Of a stretch of 64,000 nucleotides of DNA, positions 59,190 through 64,000 are shown in pieces. The first letter of the stretch is position 1. Every line of letters begins with the position of its first letter. A program made the position numbers and the translations under genes. The DNA lies in contig NZ_JACIJJ010000001.1 in assembly GCF_014199325.1 (NCBI RefSeq), positions 558,001 to 622,000 on the forward strand, in the 5' to 3' direction. The stretch comes from Sphingomonas yantingensis (GTDB lineage Bacteria > Pseudomonadota > Alphaproteobacteria > Sphingomonadales > Sphingomonadaceae). The notes beneath the pieces are model-generated. The model was given only the letters and a program-made list of their open reading frames with translations, was not told the origin of the DNA and made no database searches.

Positions 59190-60464
59190 TCAGGCCGCCG
59201 GCTTTACCTCCAGCCGCGGGACCAGCAAGTGGATGATCGCCAGCGCCACCAAATAGGCGCTCCCCGCCCAGACGAAGACCGGCGCATAGCTGCCCACCGT
59301 CTCCAGCACCTGTCCGACATAGGTGGACATGAGCATGCCGCCGACCGCCCCCGCCGCGCCGCCGATCCCCATGACCGAGGCGACGGAGGAGCGGGGGAAG
59401 GTGTCGCTGACCATCGTGTAGAGGTTCGACGACCATCCCTGATGCGCGGCGGCGGCAAGGCCGATGATCGCAACCGCGCTCCACAAGCCGGAGACGCTGC
59501 TGGCGAAGAAGATCGGCAGGACGAGGATCGCGCAGACGAGCAGCGCCATCTTGCGCCCGGCATTGACGCTCATCCCCCGCTTGATGAGTGCCGACGACAG
59601 CCAGCCGCCGCCGATGCTGCCCACATCGGCCATCAGATAGACCGCAATCAGCGGCGGGCCGAAGCTCTTGAGGTCGAGGCCATGGCGCTTGGCGAAAAAG
59701 TCGGGCAGCCAGAACAGGAATAGGTACCAGACCGGGTCGGTCAGGAACTTGCCGGCGATGAACGCCCAGGTGCCGCGCCGGCGGAACAGCGCGGACCAGG
59801 GGATGCGCGGCTCGTCCTCCGCCGGGGCGACGTCGGAGTTGATGTACGCCAGCTCCGAGGGAGAGACGCTGCGGTGCTCAGCAGGCTTGCGATAGAAGGC
59901 GAGCCACGCGACCAGCCAGACGAAGCCCAATAGGCCGGTGATGATGAACGCGGCTTGCCAGCCCAACTGGATGGCGAGGACGGGCACGACGATCGGCGTG
60001 GCGATCGCGCCGACATTGGCGCCGGCGTTGAGGATGCCCGCGGCGAGCGCGCGTTCCTTCTTGGGAAACCATTCGGCTACCGACTTGATCGCGGCGGGGA
60101 AGTTCGCGGCTTCGCCCAGGCCCAGCGCGAACCGCGCCATCGCGAATCCGCCGGGCGTGCGGGCGAGCGCATGGACCATCGCCGCGACGCTCCAGATCGC
60201 GATCGCGCCGGCATAGCCGAGCTTGGAGCCGATCCGGTCGATGACCGGCCCGCAGGCGAGCAGGCCGAGGCCGTAGGCAGCCTGGAACCAGAAGACGATG
60301 TTGCCATAGTCGATCTCGCTCCAGCCGAGTTCGGCCTGAAGCGTCGGTTTCAGGATGCCGATGATCTGACGGTCGATGTAATTGATCGTCGTGGCAAAGA
60401 AGAGCAGCGCGCAGATGATCCAGCGCACGTTGCTGGCGGGCCGTGTGGGGCCGGTGGTTGTCAC
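59190..60464 (-). CDS. MFS transporter, hexuronate (ExuT-like) type
   Basis: A 424-residue, twelve-helix inner-membrane carrier of the anion:cation symporter subfamily. FFATTINYIDRQIIGILKPTL, GEAANFPAAIKSVAEWFPKKERALA and GWQAAFIITGLLGFVWL are characteristic of ExuT and related hexuronate carriers. It lies 39 bases after uxuA on the same strand, so uptake and dehydration of mannonate/hexuronate are co-expressed. Confidence 0.9.
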   Translation of the reverse strand: MTTTGPTRPASNVRWIICALLFFATTINYIDRQIIGILKPTLQAELGWSEIDYGNIVFWFQAAYGLGLLACGPVIDRIGSKLGYAGAIAIWSVAAMVHALARTPGGFAMARFALGLGEAANFPAAIKSVAEWFPKKERALAAGILNAGANVGAIATPIVVPVLAIQLGWQAAFIITGLLGFVWLVAWLAFYRKPAEHRSVSPSELAYINSDVAPAEDEPRIPWSALFRRRGTWAFIAGKFLTDPVWYLFLFWLPDFFAKRHGLDLKSFGPPLIAVYLMADVGSIGGGWLSSALIKRGMSVNAGRKMALLVCAILVLPIFFASSVSGLWSAVAIIGLAAAAHQGWSSNLYTMVSDTFPRSSVASVMGIGGAAGAVGGMLMSTYVGQVLETVGSYAPVFVWAGSAYLVALAIIHLLVPRLEVKPAA

Positions 60465-60503
60465 GCTGTCTCTCCCTTGTCGCGGGCGTTCCCCGCTTTT
60501 CGT

Positions 60504-61667
60504 TCAGTTGGCGCGGGCGTGGGCGATGCCGCGTTCGAGCCCGCGCAGTTCGGCCAGCCCGCGCATCCGCCCGAGCAGCGAATAGCCGGGGAGGGTGCGC
60601 TTAGTGAGGTCGTCGAGCATCTGGTGTCCGTGGTCGGGCCGCATCGGGATCGACCGGCCCTCCCGGACCTGAAGGTCGTGCACCGCCGCGACGATCCGCG
60701 CCATTTCGGCATCGCCCTCCAGATGCGGGGCCTCGTGGAACGTGCCGCCGCCCTCGCGCTGGACCGAGCGGAGGTGGAGGAAGCCGATCCGGTGCCCCAA
60801 CCGCTCGACCATGCCGGGCAGGTCGTTGTCCGCGCGCGCGCCGAACGAGCCCGAGCAGAAGCAGAGGCCATTGGCGGCGCTCGGTACCCGATCGAACAGA
60901 TACGCGACGTCCGCCTCGGTACTGACGACGCGCGGCAAGCCGAACAGCGGGAAGGGCGGGTCGTCGGGATGGACGACGAGGCGGATGCCGAGCGATTCGG
61001 CATGGGGAGCCACGACCTTGAGGAACGCGATCAGGTTGGCGCGCAGCGCTTCGGGACCGAGCTCGCCATAGCGGGCGAGCGCGGCGCGAAAGGCGTCGCG
61101 GGTGAACCCCTCCTCGCTGCCCGGCAGGCCGGCGATGATCGTCGCCTCCAGCGCCATGCAAGCATCGTCGTCCATCGCCGCGCGACGGCGCGCCGCCTTG
61201 TCGAGCAGGTCGGGCGCGTAATCCGCCTCCGCCCCCGGCCGCTTCAGGATGAAGCAGTCATAGGCCGCCGCCATCTCGTGCTCGAAGCGAAGCGCCTTCG
61301 CGCCATCAGGCAGTTCCCAGGCGAGGTCGGTGCGCGTCCAGTCGAGAACGGGCATAAAATTGTAGGTGACGACGTCGATGCCCGATGCGGCGAGGTTGGT
61401 CAGCGTCTGGCAGTACGCCTCCAGATACCGCGCGGAGTCGCCGTTGCCGGTCTTGATATCGTCATGGACGGGCACGCTTTCGACGACGCGCCACTTGAGG
61501 CCCGCCGCCTCGATCCGATCCCGGTAGGCGGCGATCGTCTCGGCCGGCCAGACCGCGCCGTTGGGCTGATCGTGGAGCGCGCTGACCACGTCGGTCGCGC
61601 CCGATTGCCTGATTTCCCGAAGCGATACCGGGTCGGATGCCCCGAACCATCGCATCGCCTGCGTCAT
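60504..61667 (-). CDS. uxuA: D-mannonate dehydratase
   Basis: Converts D-mannonate to 2-keto-3-deoxygluconate in glucuronate breakdown. 387 residues beginning MTQAMRWFGASDPVSLREIRQ, parallel to E. coli UxuA. Metal and active-site residues: His in VVHPDDPPFPLFGLPRVV, Cys in GLCFCSGSFGAR, His in FLHLRS, Asp and His in MRPDHGHQM. ATG 61667 is chosen by that match; the open frame extends upstream by chance. The next steps (KdgK, Eda) and UxaC/UxuB are not in the window, though a Gfo/Idh protein could stand in for the fructuronate reductase. Confidence 0.94.
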   Translation of the reverse strand: MTQAMRWFGASDPVSLREIRQSGATDVVSALHDQPNGAVWPAETIAAYRDRIEAAGLKWRVVESVPVHDDIKTGNGDSARYLEAYCQTLTNLAASGIDVVTYNFMPVLDWTRTDLAWELPDGAKALRFEHEMAAAYDCFILKRPGAEADYAPDLLDKAARRRAAMDDDACMALEATIIAGLPGSEEGFTRDAFRAALARYGELGPEALRANLIAFLKVVAPHAESLGIRLVVHPDDPPFPLFGLPRVVSTEADVAYLFDRVPSAANGLCFCSGSFGARADNDLPGMVERLGHRIGFLHLRSVQREGGGTFHEAPHLEGDAEMARIVAAVHDLQVREGRSIPMRPDHGHQMLDDLTKRTLPGYSLLGRMRGLAELRGLERGIAHARAN

Positions 61668-61758
61668 CCACACGCGCACTGCCCCCAAAACTCGTCGCGG
61701 CCATCTCGCCGCTTCCGATTTGCTATCATAGCGGATATGACAGGCCAATATCAAAATC

Positions 61759-61767
61759 TGTAAGACA
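61759..61767. promoter_or_regulatory. Candidate GntR operator, site 3
   Basis: TGTAAGACA in the 118-base divergent region between uxuA and Gfo/Idh 3, one base-pair variant (AA for CT) of the sites at 53391 and 54266. Confidence 0.5.
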
Positions 61768-61785
61768 TGTTTTTGGAGGGGTATC

Positions 61786-62952
61786 ATGCAGGAAGTCGAT
61801 CGGCGTGCATTGCTCGCGGGCCTGGGCATCGGCGGCGCGGTGATGGCGATGAGTGCCGCGCATGCCCAATCGGTGACGGCGGGGAACGCGGCGCCCGATC
61901 GCGGACCGCCGCGTGGGCCCGACCCCTCCGCCCGGCACCGCATCCGCTTCGCGGTCGTCGGCCTCGACCACCCGCATATCTTTGCGATGACCGACGCGCT
62001 GATCCGCGGCGGCGGGACGCTGGCGATGGTCTATGCCCCCGACCCGAAGCAGCGCGCGGCGTTCCTCGGCCGCTATGGCGACGTGCGGCTGGCGCGCAGC
62101 GAGGCCGAAGTGCTGGAGGCGAAGGATATCCAGCTCGTCGCCAGCGCGTCGATCCCCGACCTTCGCGCGCCGCTCGGCATCCGGGTAATGCGCGCTGGCA
62201 AGGACTTCCTGTCGGACAAGCCGGGGATCACCAGCCTGAAACAGCTTGCCGACGTGCGCCGCGCGATCGCCGAGACCCGCCGCAAGTTCGCGATCCTCTA
62301 TTCCGAACGCTACGAAGTGCGCGCCGCGGTCCGCGCCGGCGAACTGGTCAAGGCGGGCGCGATCGGCAAGGTGATCCAGACGGTCAACCTTGCGCCCCAT
62401 CGGATGAGCCCGGCGAGCCGACCCGACTGGTTCTGGGACACCGCGCGCTATGGCGGGATCCTGACCGATATCGGCAGCCATCAGGCGGACCAGTTCCTGT
62501 TCTACACCGGCTCGACCCGCGCCGACGTGGTCGCGGCGCAGGCGGGCAATGTCGGCACGCCGCAGCATCCGCGCTTTCAGGATTTCGGCGACATGACGCT
62601 GACGGGCAATGGCGGCACCGGCTATGTCCGCGTCGACTGGTTCACGCCGGACGGGCTGTCGACCTGGGGCGACGGGCGGCTGTTCATCCTCGGCACCGGC
62701 GGCTTCATCGAGCTTCGCAAATATGTCGACGTGGCTGGGCGGCCCGGCGGCGACCATCTGTTCATCACCGACGCGAAGGGCTCACGCTACGAGGATTGCA
62801 GCAAGGTCGCGCTGCCCTTCGGCCCGCAATTCGTCAGCGACGTGGTCGAGCGGACGGAGGTCGCGCAGGACCAGCGTCAGGCGCTGCTCGCCGCCGAACT
62901 GGTGCTGAAGGCACAGGCACGCGCAAAGCCGCCGGTCCTTCCCGGCGGTTGA
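61786..62952 (+). CDS. Exported Gfo/Idh/MocA family oxidoreductase 3
   Basis: 388 residues with a Tat-like leader (VDRRALLAGLGIGGAV, cleaved near AHAQ). NAD-binding VVGLDHPHIFAM is unusual (D-H-P-H in place of the glycine-rich G-x-G-x-x-G), and EKP is replaced by SDKPG. Substrate domain: GGILTDIGSHQADQF with the conserved Asp/His. GGAGGGG precedes the ATG. It diverges from uxuA and shares its promoter region. Confidence 0.85.
   Translation: MQEVDRRALLAGLGIGGAVMAMSAAHAQSVTAGNAAPDRGPPRGPDPSARHRIRFAVVGLDHPHIFAMTDALIRGGGTLAMVYAPDPKQRAAFLGRYGDVRLARSEAEVLEAKDIQLVASASIPDLRAPLGIRVMRAGKDFLSDKPGITSLKQLADVRRAIAETRRKFAILYSERYEVRAAVRAGELVKAGAIGKVIQTVNLAPHRMSPASRPDWFWDTARYGGILTDIGSHQADQFLFYTGSTRADVVAAQAGNVGTPQHPRFQDFGDMTLTGNGGTGYVRVDWFTPDGLSTWGDGRLFILGTGGFIELRKYVDVAGRPGGDHLFITDAKGSRYEDCSKVALPFGPQFVSDVVERTEVAQDQRQALLAAELVLKAQARAKPPVLPGG
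62929..62948. terminator. Hairpin at the convergent Gfo/Idh 3 and trmB ends
   Basis: CCGCCGG (62929-62935) pairs with CCGGCGG (62942-62948); six-base loop. It overlaps the last codons of Gfo/Idh 3 and lies just beyond the trmB stop. Confidence 0.45.
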
Positions 62953-62954
62953 GG

Positions 62955-63635
62955 TCAGACGCGGACGTAGCGGAAGTACCAGACCTCGTGCCCCTTGCGC
63001 CGGGCTTTCCGCTCGTACCGCGTCTCGGGCCAGTCGGCGGGGCGGGTGAGGAAGTCGGCCGCGGTCTGCGCCTGCCATACGAAGTCGCGGCGCTGGTTCA
63101 TCACCATCATCGACCAGCGGCAATAGGTGGGGTCGTCGGTGCCGAGCCGGAACTCGGCCCCCGGCTTCAGCTTGGCGGCGATCAGGTCGAGCGGGCCGTG
63201 ATTGACCATCCGCCGCTTGGCATGGCGCGCCTTGGGCCAGGGATCGGGGTGGAGCAGATAGGCGCGGTCGAGGCTGGCGTCGGGCAACCGCTCTAGCACC
63301 TGAAGGGCGTCGCCCATGTGCAGGCGGACATTGCCGAGGTCGCCGTCGCGGATGTGGCCGAGCGCGCCGACGACGCCGTTGAGGAACGGTTCGCAGCCGA
63401 TGAAGCCCGTTCCCGGCCGGGCCGCCGCCTGTCCCGCCAGATGCTCGCCCCCGCCGAAGCCGATCTCGAGTTCGAGCGGGCGGTCGTCGCCGAACAGCGC
63501 CTTTGCATCAAGCGGCCCTTCCTCGGGCACGGCGATCCGCGGCAACAGCTCCTCGACGAGCGCGGCCTGCCCGGCGCGCAGCTTGTGCCCCTGGCGGCGG
63601 CCATAGAGGCGGCGGATGGTCGCGGGATCGTTCAT
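62955..63635 (-). CDS. trmB: tRNA (guanine-N7-)-methyltransferase
   Basis: Methylates G46 in the variable loop of tRNAs using S-adenosylmethionine. 226 residues: ELEIGFGGGEHL (motif I), GCEPFLNGVVG, and the signature LHPDPWPKARHAKRRMV with T-D in FRLGTDDPTY. ATG 63635 gives MNDPATIRRLYGRRQGHKLR; a start 21 bases upstream is possible. It is usually next to metK in alphaproteobacteria, here on the opposite strand 58 kb away. Confidence 0.95.
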   Translation of the reverse strand: MNDPATIRRLYGRRQGHKLRAGQAALVEELLPRIAVPEEGPLDAKALFGDDRPLELEIGFGGGEHLAGQAAARPGTGFIGCEPFLNGVVGALGHIRDGDLGNVRLHMGDALQVLERLPDASLDRAYLLHPDPWPKARHAKRRMVNHGPLDLIAAKLKPGAEFRLGTDDPTYCRWSMMVMNQRRDFVWQAQTAADFLTRPADWPETRYERKARRKGHEVWYFRYVRV

Positions 63636-64000
63636 GGCGGGCGGCGTTAGGCGCATGGAGGGCGGGCTGTCGAGGGGGTTGATCGGGCCGCGGCATCGGC
63701 TAAAGGCATCGCCGTCGGCCGGCGATCGAGTCGCGGCCGTTATCCCCGCTATCCACGTTATCCACAGGCTTGCCGCCGCATTTGCTGCTTCGGGCGACTC
63801 GGGGTCCGTGACACACTCTGCCTGTAGCCGGGACGAAGCGGTTCGAGAAATCGAAGCAAATCGAAATGGTTATGCCGGGTCGGGCGATGCGCTGGTGCCT
63901 TTATTGGAAACCGCGCAGGTGTACGGGACGGGGATCGACGGAAGGCGACGACAGACTGCGCGCGGCCTTGGCCGAACGCGGGACGGGATCACCGGAAAGC
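63636..64000. other. Intergenic region upstream of trmB, right edge of window
   Basis: No convincing gene. It holds the trmB upstream region, three DnaA-box-like 9-mers (63740-63766), and an open plus-strand frame from a GTG at 63808 to the edge with no ribosome binding site and no recognisable domain. That frame may be the start of a gene beyond the window, but I would not call it. Confidence 0.5.
63740..63766 (+). promoter_or_regulatory. Three head-to-tail DnaA-box-like 9-mers
   Basis: TTATCCCCG at 63740, CTATCCACG at 63749 and TTATCCACA at 63758, with no spacer. The last is identical to the strong E. coli DnaA box; the others differ by two bases each. A DnaA-controlled promoter or an origin element is possible. 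Confidence 0.5.

Noticed and set aside
63808..64000. A GTG-start partial gene running off the right edge
   Set aside because: No ribosome binding site, no domain, and codon use unlike the neighbours in its first third; 64 codons open to the edge is weak evidence in this composition.
63885..64000. A cobalamin riboswitch starting GGTGCC near the right edge
   Set aside because: The AAGGGAA and GCCACTG core elements are not found in the visible part.

Overview
The window is about 64 kb of very GC-rich DNA from a Sphingomonas-like alphaproteobacterium (order Sphingomonadales). The support is indirect but consistent: three large TonB-dependent receptors with DDIVVTG-type TonB boxes, a receptor/tryptophan-halogenase/SapC/JmjC/LacI cassette typical of sphingomonads and caulobacters, a TorF-type porin ahead of kdp, many 1- to 4-base stop/start overlaps, frequent GTG and TTG starts, and two families of short hairpin repeats. 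No rRNA, tRNA, CRISPR array, prophage or insertion sequence was seen. The first gene is cut by the left edge.

Layout. 1-9.5 kb is core: oligopeptidase B (partial), lnt, metK, lptB, rpoN, a Crp/Fnr regulator, rpmG, a degenerate GDT1-like membrane protein, and dps. 9.5-20 kb is a nutrient-uptake island: an MFS transporter diverges from a TonB receptor followed by halogenase 1, SapC, JmjC/cupin, halogenase 2 and LacI, with palindromic LacI-type sites between the divergent genes. 20-21.3 kb holds a probable small RNA, a small lipoprotein and a three-gene operon of short unknown proteins. 21.3-30.2 kb is a complete torF-(27-aa ORF)-kdpFABCDE potassium locus on the minus strand, with a hairpin repeat pair between kdpB and kdpC. 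30.3-37.1 kb encodes a Gfo/Idh protein, an aldo/keto reductase, an SsuD-type sulfonate monooxygenase, an MFS carrier and a TonB receptor; I read it as a candidate oxygenolytic sulfoquinovose pathway. 37.2-42 kb has an Mfd-like helicase and a DUF4403 lipoprotein. 42-46.8 kb is a TolC/HlyD/two ABC-2 permease exporter with no ATPase. 46.8-50.3 kb has a small secreted cysteine-rich protein, an ICMT-type methyltransferase next to a type III polyketide synthase, and a DHA2 efflux pump. 50.3-63 kb is a uronate/glycoside locus: TonB receptor, FadR-type GntR regulator, tandem DUF1080 protein, three exported Gfo/Idh proteins, ApbE, a hexuronate-type MFS and UxuA. trmB closes the gene set, and three head-to-tail DnaA-box-like 9-mers lie upstream of it.

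How it works together. Three catabolic islands each pair an outer-membrane receptor with an inner-membrane MFS carrier and intracellular or exported sugar-converting enzymes. Two carry their own regulator with matching candidate operators: LacI sites at 10.8 kb, and a shared TGTnnGACA motif in all three promoter regions of the uronate locus. The potassium locus looks self-regulated, with an 11-bp-spaced direct repeat upstream as a candidate KdpE site. Functions come from reading motifs by eye; no database search was run.
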